DNA of 64,000 nucleotides from Glandiceps talaboti (taxonomy: Eukaryota > Hemichordata > Enteropneusta > Spengelidae), in contig NC_135557.1 of assembly GCF_964340395.1 (NCBI RefSeq), forward strand, positions 10,181,460-10,245,459, written 5' to 3'. Under the pieces are notes generated by a model. It saw only the letters and a program-made list of their open reading frames with translations. It was not told the origin of the DNA and did not search any database. This document shows, piece after piece, positions 41,735-57,900 of the stretch (its first letter is position 1; the number at the start of each line of letters is the position of its first letter). A program made the translations under genes and the position numbers.

Positions 41735-44700
41735 ATATGACTCTCAGAAAAGTTTACCTGTGGCCTTCAAGTTGACACACTCGCTCAATAAACCACTTCC
41801 AATCGAAACAACCAGGTTCATTATTTAGCCATCGCTTCAGAGCATTTCTATTACCTTCGACATAATCAGTAGCGATTATCTCCTTGAATTTGGTACACGA
41901 TGAAATGAAGGAATAGATACAAGGTCCTGTGCCTATGTCAATCAGACGATCTCCAGAAACGCCCTCTAAGGATTAAGAGGTAAAAATAATAGTGTTGAAA
42001 TATTCAAAACCAAAACATTCAAACCATTTGGTGTACCACTTCAAGTAGAACAGTCGTCTTTCAATGTGGATGACCCGTATGAACTGTTATTTGACTGTTG
42101 GCACATACAAGTAATATCTCTTGCCCACTTCCCAACTAGATTAACATATTTGTAAGACATCAGAGTCTATTTTGAACAAAAGTCTTTCTTATTATTATTG
42201 GATTCTGTGCTGTTGCATCAAACACAGCCAGTCAACAATACCCTGCACTGTAACTCGTAGTTACTCGTAGTGATGAGGCTGAACAAATAAAAAAAATATT
42301 GAAAATAATATCAGGTTGTTGTAGATATTATGAAGACTATTAGACAGAAATCAATGATGCACGGGTGCAAGTGTGTCGTACTCAGGGTATTTGTACTGTT
42401 ATCTGCGATATTATAGAGAACACAGCAGCACTGCAACTTAGCAAGTAACTATTTTTATCCGAAACAACACACTTCCAAAATGGCGCATATACGATCACAA
42501 TGAACGATTGACCCCTAATTTGCATATCGTCTGCTTGTAATGATGTTTTCAGTATTGTATGTACTGCAGTGAAAATACCAATAGTATGCGCGCGTATCCA
42601 TGCAAGTGATCTCGGGTACGGTATGCATTAATATTCATAAAATTATATCTGGCATGTTATTATTACTACATAGACATACATAGACAAGAAGATACACGCT
42701 GGGACGTGATATATATTATATTTAAACATTGCTGTAATTTATTACTAAAAAACATATAGAAAGTGGAATTTCATAAAACTAAATCTATATGATCAATTCT
42801 AACATTTCAAAATAGTTTTCTAAAAATGGGAATTTAAACTAACCAAATGGATGATAAAGGGGGTATTTTTTATTTTATTTTTAAACTCATAAAACAACTC
42901 CACTATGTTCTTTTACCAATTTCAAAATGTGAAACATTTCTTTTTTAAGTCAAGGTTTGTAATGCAATTTAAGTGTGAAAATTAAGATAATTCAACATTC
43001 GACGTTGTTTTCTAGACAGAAATAAGAATGGGGATTTAAAGTTGCCATATGGGTGACAAATGGGTATTTATTTGGATTGTTAAATCTATATAAACATCTT
43101 AAATACCAGTTTTTACCGACTTAATAATATGTGAACCAACATCAACAAAGTCCATATTTGTAATTATATTATATTATATCATGCTACTATGTGCCATTCT
43201 GATTGGATAATAACTGTGGTAAAATCCCATTTTACCATGGCTGGCAGTGGTAAAATGGGCCCCTAAACTAGCATATGAATAGTACATGCAACGAGCCGTC
43301 TCAGCGTCCTGCTCTCGTTGAATCAAGCAACACCAATTTAACTTTTAACCATCAGTCAAGTGCGTCAGGGTTATTTCAAAACTGTACATTTTCAGGTTCA
43401 GTCAATGTTCAATTAAAGTAGACTGTGTAACGTCGCGTCTCTGATTTACTGTCTCGAGCTTTCTCCGATTCAACTGATTCAACGCCGAGACATCTATGTT
43501 TAGCAGTGTACAAGATTGTATTGTTCTTATGTAAATATCCAAACAAAATTGTTACTTTCTTTGACCTCTTGTCCCGTTTTCTTTGTTGCTAGTTTTCAAC
43601 GCGTTTTGCAATACAATACAGTGTATGGTTTGTGTTCATGCAGTGTGTGTGTGTGGGCGACATGAACGTATCCATTCATCAAAATATGCTCGTTCCCGAC
43701 GATCTATTTCCGACGATCTTTTTCTGTACGGGCGAATTCGCCTTTTCAGGCATATAAATAACCACAGAATCACATTAAGAAGAAATATACACATATTTTG
43801 ATATAATATAATAGCAATAACCCCGCCGAAGGCGGGTATACACTCGAATTTGGTACAATTCGCTCCATATAGCACTCGCCATTCGGCTCGTGCTAAATGT
43901 TGCGAATTGTACCAAAATCTCGTGTATACCCGCCTTTGTCGGCGGGGGTCATTGCTTAATTCGATAAAATAATAATAGCTAAGAACGTGAGGGGCAATGT
44001 TGTTATTGTAAGTACAATAACATTTTTAAAAAATTTCAATTTTTTCTTACAATTTATTGAGTTACAAACAATAACTTGGTACACATGCATATGTTGTGTT
44101 ACATCATTTGTTCAAGTAGAAACATAGAGTAAAGTTGTTTTATCACTAAAAATTGAATAACAAATTGTCATTCATATGGCCACTTTTTAATGAAAAACTC
44201 TCTAAATAATACAGTAGGAAAGGCCTTAAGCTATATATCAACATGTAAGTAGAACTAAAGTGTACATGCAAAGGTTGATAATTTTTTTTTTCATTGTTAT
44301 GTTTATTGTGCCATAAAATAAATGAAATTGCGTTTATACCTCTAAATATTATGCGCATTGGCAAGAAAAGTCGCAAAAAATACTTGCTACTTAATATCAC
44401 CTGTTCTTCGCTTAACTGCGTACATAGTTTTCAAGAGGGGTAGTTAACCAACAAAACTTTCTACTTCGACGAATTTAATTTTTGGTCTACTTTTGAGAAA
44501 ATTTTGAATGGTCATAGAATTAACATATTGTGGGACGACACGTGCTATGTCTGAAAAACTTGACAGAATTATGGGGAACTCGTTGCGTTGTGTTGTCTTC
44601 TCGTGAAGCTTTTCTCATCTGATCTCTGTATTTTAGAGGGTTATGAAAATATTAGATAATTTTCGTTCCGATTAGAATTCAATAATTCGGAATTAGAATA

Positions 44701-45964
44701 TACAATTTCTAAATTTCAGTGACATGTTATCTAGTGTCACTCAAGTAGTGTCAGTTGACAACACGCGATAGTATGTGTTTACATGTATACGATCTTTGAT
44801 CTAGACTAGTCAAGGTTCGATACTAGATTCACAAAAAGTGCAAGTTCGCGCTTCAATTCAGTAAGGAGTATACCTATCAAACGAGATTCACAAAATCCGC
44901 GGACAAAAGTACAAAAAATGTCATATGTTACATCTAACGTTATTGTCACCTACAATTCACACTGACAAATGCATACACATGCAATAAAAAAATGCAAAGT
45001 CATGTTATTGTCTGTGGGAGCTGTTTTCAACCCATTGAATAGTTATGTCAACCAAGGACGCTTATAACAGCCTTCACTTTATGTAAACAATACGGCTTCA
45101 CTAGGACGTAAACAATACGCTGGATGGTCCATGCTGCCGTACAAGACAGCAAGGCAAAGCACTAAACTTGCATGGTGGATATTTAAACACAGACATAACA
45201 TTATATATAAAGTGTACTAGCCATGACTGCATTTTTATGTGAAATTTACAGCGAAAAAAATTACAAAGCAGTGTCATTCAGTCTTTGTTGTTGACCACCA
45301 TCTTCCTCGCTCATTCACTTCCAGAGGAAGTATGGTTACTGTTAGCGGTTAGTTCTAATATGGCTAAATCACATAATCACATGTTAATGTTGGAGTGTAT
45401 TGCTCTACTCTGAGGTATCTGACGAAGATTCAACGTCGGTCATAATGGTTTTCCATTTAAAGATAAACTGAAGAGAACGATTGTGTTCCTGAAGTGACGT
45501 CACGATGTCCAAAATCTGTCATATCCATATGCAAGTGAGAAGTACGTCCATGGGTGCTCTGTGGCTGAGCCTATAGTGGCTCATTTTTTCACGCAATTTC
45601 TCGTGTCAGAGCTATTTTATACTATCATAACACCCACTGTCCTTTATTTTTATGGCAAAATAAACATGATGAAGAAAATAGTATCACCTTTTGCATGTTG
45701 TCATTTACATGTTTACGTCTGCCACAGTAATTAAATGAGTGTAGATAATTATATTGTAGGCTGAATGAAAGCATACTTATAACCGACACCAGTAATTATG
45801 TTCCAAAACAACTCACCTTCATTGAATATGTGGTGTAAGCTTTCATAGATGAATCGGTTAACTTCACGATCACCATCGGGTGAGCTATATTGGTCCTTAA
45901 GGTAACTGTCTGCATCAAAATGCTTGTCGTAATCATCACCTGATGAATATAGAGTTGTTGCCAT
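40634..45964 (-). CDS. NNMT-like methyltransferase, copy E
   Basis: Exons 45964-45817, 41965-41758 and 41060-40634 on the minus strand, phases 1 and 2, 260 residues. Exon 1 is three codons shorter than in the other copies (SPDGDREVNRF replaces the longer SPDGYPHDPEVNRF) and reads [20 protein letters not shown]. Exon 2 keeps [13 protein letters not shown] but has VEGNRNALKW-type changes; exon 3 has [35 protein letters not shown] and RKRDVHGAAKSRLDAEYT. Ser stands at the NNMT Asp197 position. It is the most diverged member in its substrate-side residues. Intron 1 is about 3.85 kb and holds a hairpin element. Donors are GTGAGT (exon 1) and GTAAAC (exon 2), so it looks functional. Confidence 0.85.
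41514..41735. repeat. Intron 2 microsatellites of copy E
   Basis: (ATGT)n and (GGAT)n at 41514-41640 and (CTGT)n at 41698-41733, within intron 2. Confidence 0.95.
42240..43800. other. Intron 1 of copy E, no exon recognised
   Basis: Sequence unique to unit E within the array. It includes the small palindrome TGGTAAAATCCCATTTTACCA at 43219-43239. No coding or RNA gene seen. Confidence 0.4.
43813..43956. repeat. Long near-perfect hairpin (foldback or MITE-like)
   Basis: The left arm (AGCAATAACCCCGCCGAAGG, then GCGGGTATACACTCGAATTT) is complementary to the right arm ending GGCGGGGGTCATTGCT. The stem is about 55 bp with small mismatches, and an inner AGCACTCGCC / GGCTCGTGCT inverted repeat extends pairing almost to the loop. 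No target duplication is evident beyond the palindrome itself. Confidence 0.8.
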
Positions 45965-46473
45965 GTCAAAGAACTCCACAATCCGGCTAGCGCCGAGGAA
46001 AAGAACAATAGCAGACGGACTTTTGCAGAGCTGTATCGACTATCCCTGCAATGGTCCAATCATAGCCAAACTACATTAACAATTGCAAATGAAGGGGAGT
46101 AATTCGAATGCCCGGACGATGACTGCCATCACTGTATACACAATCGGTATGTGATGTAGATGCAGATAGCCCATAATTGTCCCAAGTGTGTACTGGTTCG
46201 ATTTAAACTGTAGTATGCCATCGGGGTGTTGTGGAGAAAAAAGTGCATAAACTGTGTTGATATGCTGACTTAAGAATATACATGTATATGGATGTATTTT
46301 TATCTGGCTTTAGTTTTTAGAGTTTGGTAAACTGGTCGTGTTTGAGAACCATGAAAATTCACTTCCTAAACGATATATTTAGCGAGATTCGTAAACTGCC
46401 TGTTGTATAATCTCCATTTGTCTTAAAATAAACTTCTTATATTTAATCGAATATATAGTTTCATATCTTTAGG

Positions 46474-46600
46474 TGCATTGAATAAGTGGTGTACATTTTC
46501 GTAGAGAAATTCTTTTGTTAATACATATCATGTTCCCTGGGAATACCATTGTGTAAGTTGCAATTAGTTATCATTTCAAGAATAGATCTAGACATTCTTG
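46474..46600 (-). pseudogene. Relic first exon upstream of copy E
   Basis: Counterpart of the relics at 26796 and 34626, with YENVHHLFNA-like residues. The donor GT is lost, so it is the most decayed of the three. Confidence 0.55.
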
Positions 46601-47988
46601 ATGTCGTTATTTAGGCTACAAAAATTATTTTGCTCATGTTGTTCCTAATTATTTATATCAAGTTGCACATGATTGGGCTTAACACTGGTTTGGTTCCGAT
46701 TACCCAACGCATCTAGTTTTTCCCACCGACCCTAAATATTTTTACGAATTCTAAGAAAAAAATGATAAAATCGAGAGTATTGTGTGAAGTCTCGCGATAA
46801 ATAGTGGTTGTGGAAACTGACATCAGCATAAAAAGGCAATATAAAACTTTTCTCCCTATCTGTAATGGCTGTACATCTGATGATACGTAATGAGAAGAAT
46901 CTAATAACACATAGACCATATGGAAAACAACGGAAAATATATGGAAAACAACGGAAAACATGACTACCTGAACTAGACACTCAGATATGAATATATATAT
47001 ATACCCATATATATATATGCGCTAATAATGTGACACATTGCATACAACATATCATGACAGGCTCCAAAACATCGACGCCCGCGTGTCTGTGTATAGTTGC
47101 AGTATGTTAAAATGGTTTATTTTATAATAGACAAAATGTAGCAAGAAATTGCTATCTTTCGCATCTATTTATACTGTAAATGCAATCTCCTATGGTTTCT
47201 GTGCCGGTGAACGGTAACTTTAAAGGGGCTCTATATTGATGAGTAACGCTGTTAGGTGACCACGCACGTATGATATCCAACTCAGACAGAGGGGTCATAA
47301 ATAATTGGGGTCAGCATCTGTTCTGTGTTGTTTATAGGAAATCTATTGTGGTGTAAACTCTCCTAGTTGTGACCCAGAACCTGTTTTCAAAAAGGTGTGT
47401 AGACGCTGACTATAACACAAAGAAACGTCTTCTGTACTTGTGTTTGCATCAATTCGACGAGTTCGTCTAATGAAACCTGAAGTCATTATGTATTCAATGT
47501 ATTGTACAAAACTAAACATGTCAAATAAACCATCACCACAATTCATAACCAGATGTAAACTGAATTCCTCCCGTAAGGATACACTACTCCTCGTTTCGTT
47601 AAAGAGTGTGTACCTTGGTTTGTATTTAAGCAATACAGATCTAAATATAACCAAGTGCCAAAAGGTCACCCACCTTTGCAATTCAGATCTGAATCACTTC
47701 TATTTGCGTTTACATTGTAGGAATTGTAGGATTTGGTTCACGTCGAATTCAATGTTACAAACACAGAAGAAGAAGCCCAAAAATCACAGCAAACGCTACA
47801 ATATATACAATCGACATGATCGCGTTATGGACGCCATCTTGCCATTACACGTATAAGTTATATGCATGGTTCATGCATACGCATTTGTCTTCATTGCATT
47901 CTCTCACGGAATTGAAGTTCGTAAATGTAAATGTAGACACTAGAGCCAAAGGGAAGATCTAAAAAATATATAGTATTTGTATACTCAC

Positions 47989-48034
47989 TAAAGGTTTCGG
48001 ATTTGGTCTGCTCGAACTGCAGACTAGACGCCAT
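47989..48034 (-). CDS. Possible short first exon (MASSLQFEQTKSETF)
   Basis: ATG at 48034 followed by 15 codons and a good GTGAGT donor in phase 1, the same phase as the methyltransferase first exons. The 5' side (CCCTCAGCGGTCGG...TTTATGATATGGC) loosely resembles the conserved leader of those exons (CCCCAGCGCTAGCCGG...TTCGACATGGC). It may be a diverged first exon or chance. No downstream exon in the right phase was recognised. Confidence 0.25.
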
Positions 48035-48239
48035 ATCATAAAACCTACAGCATTGACGGAGACCGACCGCTGAGGGCAGCCTTCCGAGTTTACTCAAATT
48101 GATATAGTGTAATTATATTAATTCATATTGTCTTAACAAATTTTATAGGACAAATGTATTTTCTTATGTTTGATGAATATACTAATTTTTATTGAAATTG
48201 AAGTATGCAGTCTTAAGATATTGCTTAATTAGTTGATTT

Positions 48240-48382
48240 CATTAATATGCAAATTTATCTAATTAAACATAAACGATGTGGCTCAAAACCAAATCAGGTC
48301 TAGCCATTACCCTAAGGATTATATTCCAAATTTCAGAATTTTTAGAAAATGATGACACAGACACACACACGGACAGACAGAC

Positions 48383-48468
<86 letters not shown>

Positions 48469-48480
48469 GGACGGACCTTA
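48240..48480 (+). repeat. Interspersed repeat ending in a long (CAGA)n tract
   Basis: Non-repetitive leader (ATATTCCAAATTTCAGAATT, then AAAATGATGACACAGACA) followed by about 110 bp of CAGA. The leader-plus-microsatellite layout matches other repeats in the window in inverse or direct orientation. Confidence 0.65.
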
Positions 48481-48539
48481 TGGGAGGTAAAAAATACCAT
48501 GATAAATTATGTTCATTAATATGCAATTTATAAAAGAAT

Positions 48540-51937
<3,398 letters not shown>

Positions 51938-52522
51938 AGGGATATGTAAACTGGATATGTAAACTGTCTATGCTGGAGTAAACAGTTCTTAATTCGTATG
52001 TATTTAGAGTGGTGTAAATATTATCGTATCTAGCAAGATTCTTTTCGTGGAATAGGAAGCCGCGTGTGTAAGGAAGTGACCAGTCTATACTATAATCTTG
52101 CCCCCCCCCCCCTTTAAATTCCTTACATGCTTTGAGCTGACTACATTCTCTCATAATAGTGAAGGTCTGTTTGTAGTTTGCATGACAGGTTTTGCAAGTG
52201 TTATCTGTTAAACCAACATATTGTTTGCTATCATCGTCTGTCTTGACATCAATGCTGTATATGTTTCTATTGGATTAGGCAATCGAGGAGGCAGTTACAA
52301 ACTATATTCGTTGCTTTCTTCGGGAGTTCGATGATCTTTTTATTGTGTGCTCATACAATGGATGACAAGTTCCCAATGCAGCTATAGTTCACATTAACGT
52401 TACCCCTGTTGAATATTTCGAATATCAATCAGAGGGAGGGGGGATTGGTTTCCGGTGTTTTATTTGCCATTTCTACTGCATATATGGCGGGTTAAACCAG
52501 ATGGTATTTCTTTGCCTATTAT

Positions 52523-52700
52523 TTGTTCTTACTTTATCGCACGAATGACAACCCATTATGTGTTCACTCTAAATCGAACCATCTGGCATCAATCATCAAG
52601 CATCTGCCTGCAGCTAAAGTGAGAGGCTATCTGCTATTTCCTGTGATGAACGTGTCTGCAGCCCCTGTCTTTACAGAAGCTCTCAAAACTAGAGGGTATG
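52523..52700 (+). pseudogene. Fragment resembling an invertebrate RT-type retroelement protein
   Basis: The plus strand encodes YRTNDNPLCVHSKSNHLASI, then IKHLPAA, and after a likely gap AAPVFTEALKTRGYEG. These match, from memory of common invertebrate retroelement proteins, a conserved block of the form RKPNxxPLYVxxxSNHPPxI...ALxxSGY. No other part of such an element is present and the frame is altered, so it is a dead relic. The family assignment is tentative. Confidence 0.4.
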
Positions 52701-52747
52701 AAGGTGACAGACATAAAAACAAAGGTGACAAATTTCATTCGACTTAC

Positions 52748-52783
52748 ATTGTTGTTGCATATCTTCCAACTTTGCTTCATTGG
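52748..52783 (-). CDS. Possible 36-nt exon, phase 1-1
   Basis: A TTTTGCTTTGCAG acceptor and GTAAGT donor bracket 36 nt encoding (x)NEAKLEDMQQQ. Same length and phase as the candidate at 53350-53385. The residues are polar and helix-prone. The parent gene is unknown. Confidence 0.3.
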
Positions 52784-53349
52784 CTGCAAAGCAAAAGTTA
52801 AATAAGTTAATTATCAACTCGACAACTGCACCAGCAATCGTGCCACCATCCAACCTCAGTAAAGGAAGGAACATGTACTGGTTATGTATATACACTTACT
52901 ATATGCCTATCACGGCACTAGTACTTTGGGGGCTGTTATGCACTAACCATAGAAAATAGTTGCTACAAAACAGTAATATGACATCTACTCGCTAATACTC
53001 GAATGAGGCCTGGTAATACGTGTTTAACAACACATAACATTCTCACACACGCATTATGTCCACAGTTAAAACATATCACATACACCAAGAAAATCGCGCT
53101 ATTGCCGTAGGATAATAGAATACGATGCCCCTCTTTGTGTAAATTGAGGCCACATTAGTCCACACCACGTGACACGGCTAGGCCAATCACTGAAGGCTGT
53201 ATGAAAGCGATGTGTCATAAAACAATCGAACAGGTGATGGTAATGTATGGCATCACACATATGCAGACACAACAATGATAAAAACATATTTCACTTTAAT
53301 ACTTGCAGTATCTGTAAGATTCACATCATCCATGCTACTGCCGACTCAC

Positions 53350-53385
53350 CTTCTTTCAGCAAACGTAACTGTTCAACTATTTTAC
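53350..53385 (-). CDS. Possible 36-nt exon, phase 1-1
   Basis: A TCTCTCTTTTGCAG acceptor and GTGAGT donor bracket 36 nt encoding (G)KIVEQLRLLKE. It lies 3' of the GBP-like gene on the same strand, but that gene's last junctions are phase 0, so it is not obviously part of it. Confidence 0.3.
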
Positions 53386-53512
53386 CTGCAAAAGAGAGAA
53401 ATTCAGTCACAAGATTAATCCCCATTGTACTTGGGAAATGTTGAGTGACATTTCTTAAAGTCGTGTAACTTCAATTTGACATCGCAGGTCAAAAAATAGC
53501 CCATTTGTAAAA

Positions 53513-53686
53513 ATAGCCCCTTTGTAAACCACCCCCTGGGGTGAACGATAGCCCCTTTGTAAACCACCCCTGGGGTGAACGATAGCCCCTTTGTAAACCA
53601 CCCCCTGGGGTGAACGATAGCCCCTTTGTAAGCCACCCCCTGGGGTGAACGATAGCCCCTTTGTAAACCACCCCCTGGGGTGAACG
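53513..53686. repeat. 35-bp minisatellite, five units
   Basis: Units read ATAGCCCCTTTGTAAACCAC followed by a palindromic ACCCCCTGGGGT core and GAACG. One unit is a base shorter and one has a single substitution. A partial unit precedes at about 53494. Every unit can form a small hairpin. Open frames across it (FTPGGGLQRGYRS type) are repeat artefacts. Confidence 0.95.
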
Positions 53687-54230
53687 AAATATCGCTCGTG
53701 CATATATTGAGTTCACTGTGCAAAACCGAGTGGTACACCATCCCCATGAGGTAGTTTATCGCTATTATATTATACCAGTATATTGAAACGATCGGAAACA
53801 TGATAAGAACTAACGTTTTCTGGTTTCATGAGTAATTTGCATAACAATAAAGCTTCCAAGACAGCTCATTTGCCAGACGCCTCGACCATGAGCGTCGTCG
53901 TGCAGTGAGTGGATTTATTTTATCTGCAACTACTCGTTTCTGGTGATAACATGTACATTGATCGGCTCATTAAAAGTATACAGTAATGAATAAACAGCCT
54001 GTTTGACTCAAGGTATCAACTTGACTGACTCGTGGGAGTAAGACGATAGACATGGCGACATGTTGATGCTATTTACAAACCGATCGCGTACTTAGTGAGC
54101 GATGATTTGTACAAATACGATACCTAACCTCGGCTGCTTTCGAAATTTCCTTCATAATTTCCCATAATCTATTGTCTCAATGGAGAAATCCTCCTCTGAA
54201 AATTCGCAGAGATTGTGGAGCACAGTTGTT

Positions 54231-54648
54231 CTTATTTCTGAATAAGGGGTTCTACAATTGACGCATTACCTACAAATCTATGCACAATCTATTCACTGCT
54301 GACTACAACGCAACGTTCGTAGCATAGATGAACAGTGACATTTTGGACGCGTGCCAACTGTGCATCATTGCTCAGTTTAGACGCGCTAGTTCGATGTCTG
54401 GACCAATCGGATCTCTCGAGTTGTGCCATCAATTATACTGGTATAATACAATATATGATACAGATTTCCTGTATGTGTACTTGTAATTACTATAAACATA
54501 CACCCTCATATTCCACGGTATAAATTATATGAAATACATTCGTTGGTCAGTCGCATAATGACATGGAGTGTCTCGAAAATGACAAAGAATGTGTTCTCAT
54601 TTCTGATAAGGGGTTCTATAATTGACGCATTACCTACAGATATATGCA
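54231..54648. repeat. Short direct repeat, about 55 bp, two copies
   Basis: AAGGGGTTCTACAATTGACG with ATTACCTACA occurs at about 54243-54282 and again at about 54607-54644. The sequence between is non-coding. Confidence 0.7.
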
Positions 54649-54941
54649 ATGATTTGACCGACCCCAATGAAATTGTAATAAAAGGATCTGAGGGATGAAT
54701 ACACTTTCAAAACTAAATGAACAACTGAAGTTTGTAGATTCTTCACTTTATGAAATTGATATGCAGCACACTGTATTCCGTCTTATACATGTGGCACCTC
54801 AAACATGGCGTTCCCCTTGGCTGAGATGCGTAAAACAAGTAGATAATATATCCTTATACTGATAACTTATGGTTCAAACTATTATTTATATTTTTCATGT
54901 AAAATATGTTGATGAAATTCTCTTTTAGAACAAATGTGCAG

Positions 54942-57900
54942 TTAATTACTGTTATCGGTTGTAGTTTTATCCTTTTCTTTTAATATTCGTTGTATTTCTT
55001 CCGTGTATATCTGGGAAGTAAATCTTCTTCTTTTCTCCAAGTGGAGTTGGAGTTCCTTCGTTTTCTCTTTTTCTTGTTTGAGTTCATTCTCAAATTTGTG
55101 TAGTTTGTCCTGTAAAATTTTCATTTGGTGTTCGAAGTTCTCTTGCAGTTGTTGTTCCCTTTTCTCTCGCTCTTGTCTCTCTACTAACAAAGCAGATTCG
55201 ATCCGCTCTTTCTACAGAGACAAATCGTTAACCTCTGTGTTACCTGTACTGTGTTTTGGAAGACAAAATCGCACTCGTGGGTAATAATCTATAGTGACAA
55301 CAGCTTGTTGACATGTTATGAATAGAACATGGCATAAATAATTTTCTTTCAAAGTTATCTTGATGTTGAATACCAAACTATACGCTACCAAGTTTTCTGG
55401 CCATTCTCTCTTTCAAGGTGTATTGACATTAACATATATTAAGTGAGTTTGAAATACGTTTTTGTAACATCGGAGAACGTTTACAACATACATATCCTCC
55501 TGTATACGTTAGGCATAAAACATTTGTACAATGTGTATTCGTAAACGGCTAATCTGTTGTCAGATGTAAATTAAAATTCTTAAACATTAAAAAATGGAAC
55601 TGCTTATTTCGTATCATAATGGCAATAAAATAGTATAACCTCAACAATTGCTTCTTGTAAGCGATGATCTGACTTCATTTTCTCTGTCTCGATGTTCTCC
55701 TGGACATAATGATAAAAAATAAAATTGTTAAAATAGACAGGTACAGAAATGTTTACCAGTGAAAATGCAATCAACTTCTAAGTTATAAATGTTATGTTAC
55801 ATATTGAAAATTATCCGATTAAACTTTATCGAATAAAGTGCTACATTTTCAAACAATACAGTCTCTAAAGTTTTAATAAAACCACCATATATCCACACTT
55901 ACTTTATGCTGCTTAAGTGTTTTCTTCTCTGCGTACTGGCTTAGACACTTGCTTGCCCAATCCCAGGATTTGTAACCTTTAAGGTTTCTTAAAGCCTCGA
56001 TGTTTTCATCGTAGAATTGTTTCAGTTTCTGTTTTTTTTTAAAAAGAAAATCATAAATTTCATTAGAATTCCTCAAAAACAACACAAAGTGACACAATTA
56101 TTTGCACGTTAATACAGTAAGTGATTTGAAATAAGTCGAAAAGTATTTAATAAGTAATATATATATAGAATTTTTTTTTGTTTAGATTATTGGTTTATTC
56201 CTAATTTGGAACAGTAGATTTTTATAAGTGTTTTGTCCTTGAAGTAAATTAATGAAAATATATAAGAATATCAAATCGAATCACTATAGAACCATACACA
56301 AGAAATAGAAAGTAAAATCTTCTAATTTAGCCCTATTTGATAAAAACGCTGTCAGAAACGGAAGATGCAATTACATATTAATCGTAAGAATCATACCTCA
56401 TTAAATCTATCAATGTAAACCTCTACAGCCATAGGACCCCTCGATTCAGCTGAGTACTCGGTCTCTACTTCCATTAACGTATCCTCGACATGTGTAAACA
56501 TGGTCTCTTTCTTTTTTATAATTCCCTTTAGCGGTCTGATTTTACTTTCCATTAGCTGGTCCACCAGTTGTTCACAATGCTTCCTGGATTCAGATGAATT
56601 CTTGTCAAGGTAGTTTTGAAGTAAGGAGTTGCCAGGATTTTGCTCATCTATGTTTCCTGACATTAGCACCTGGAAATAAAGGGCCCAAACGATTTATACA
56701 TGGACTAATGTGGTAAATATCGCATGCATATGAATGAGAAAATTGCATAAATGATGCTTTTTTGTGATTAGGCAATGTCTGTATAATGATGAATGCTTTA
56801 TTCGACTTTCATTTGTACCTCCCGTAAGGGGTGGTATTAAAATGGCGATGTCCGTCAGTGTGTGTGTCTGTCTGTGTCATTTTCTTAAAAACGGCTGCCT
56901 CAATTGTACTGCAATTTGGTACATATAATGGTAGCGGATATGGCCAGAACAGCTTATTTTTTAGCAAGCTATGTTCATATTAATTAGGTCAATTTGCATA
57001 ATTAAGGTATTTTGGTAATTAGGCTATAACTTAAGAAAGCATACTTTAATTTCGATCTAATTTAGTACATAAGTTAACCCTAACGAAGTGCACTTGTCGT
57101 TTGAAGTTTGCTGATGTAGCTTTTACTTTTAATGGATAATTTGAATAATAAATGATTTTCAGAAATTAAGCTATATATTGAGAGTGCATTCTCTTCAAAT
57201 TCCATATAATTTGGCACACACATCAAGTAAAACAAAGCACACATATATGTTGAAGCCTGTTGATATAGTTGTTATTCTTAATGACTAATTTGCACTTTTA
57301 CCTTGTAAACATATTAATGTCTAGATGATTGACAGATGAATGTTACATGGGATAAGAGTAATTACTATTGCCATTAAATACATTTGCTAATTCAACCCTT
57401 TTTTGAGAAACATCTTTGAAGTCAGTTTAATTTATCCATTCTGTAAAATGTCTTTGTCTAAATTATGGTAAAGTGGATGAAGAATGTCCACAGAAGGGAA
57501 TGGTGTGTGGCACAGCGCTTACCAACTTATGATTGTGTACTGCCATCGATGCATATAACAGTCTCACGAATGTCGGCAGACATGTATTTGTACTAGCAGT
57601 GCATGCATATTCATGAATTTGAATAAAACATGTCATGAATAGATAAATGAACTCACGTATAACTTCGTTCTATATTTTGACACCAGGCTTGGTTGACAGA
57701 CGTCATTAATTCTCTCCATAAACAACTGTATAGCGTCGGTCATGATCTTGTTATGAGTACACAACAGAACATAAACATCACAGGGTGCCACATCCGATAC
57801 GAACTTATCCATTTTTGTCTTGTACAACATCAAAGCCGTGGATTTTGCGACTTTAAGTTTGTCAATGACAACGCCCATAGCAGCCTCGTCAATATTGATC

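Noticed and set aside
43583-43875. Open frames flanking the hairpin in intron 1 of copy E
   Set aside because: They run across or into the inverted repeat and show no domain or splice evidence.
47343-47856. Overlapping opposite-strand open frames of 112 and 138 codons
   Set aside because: No recognisable motif on either strand and no phase-compatible splice link to the candidate exon at 47989-48034. Not enough support for a gene.
53415-53801. CRISPR-like direct repeats and a repetitive protein at 53415-53801
   Set aside because: Units are contiguous with no spacers and the genome is eukaryotic. All three minus-strand frames are open because of the repeat.
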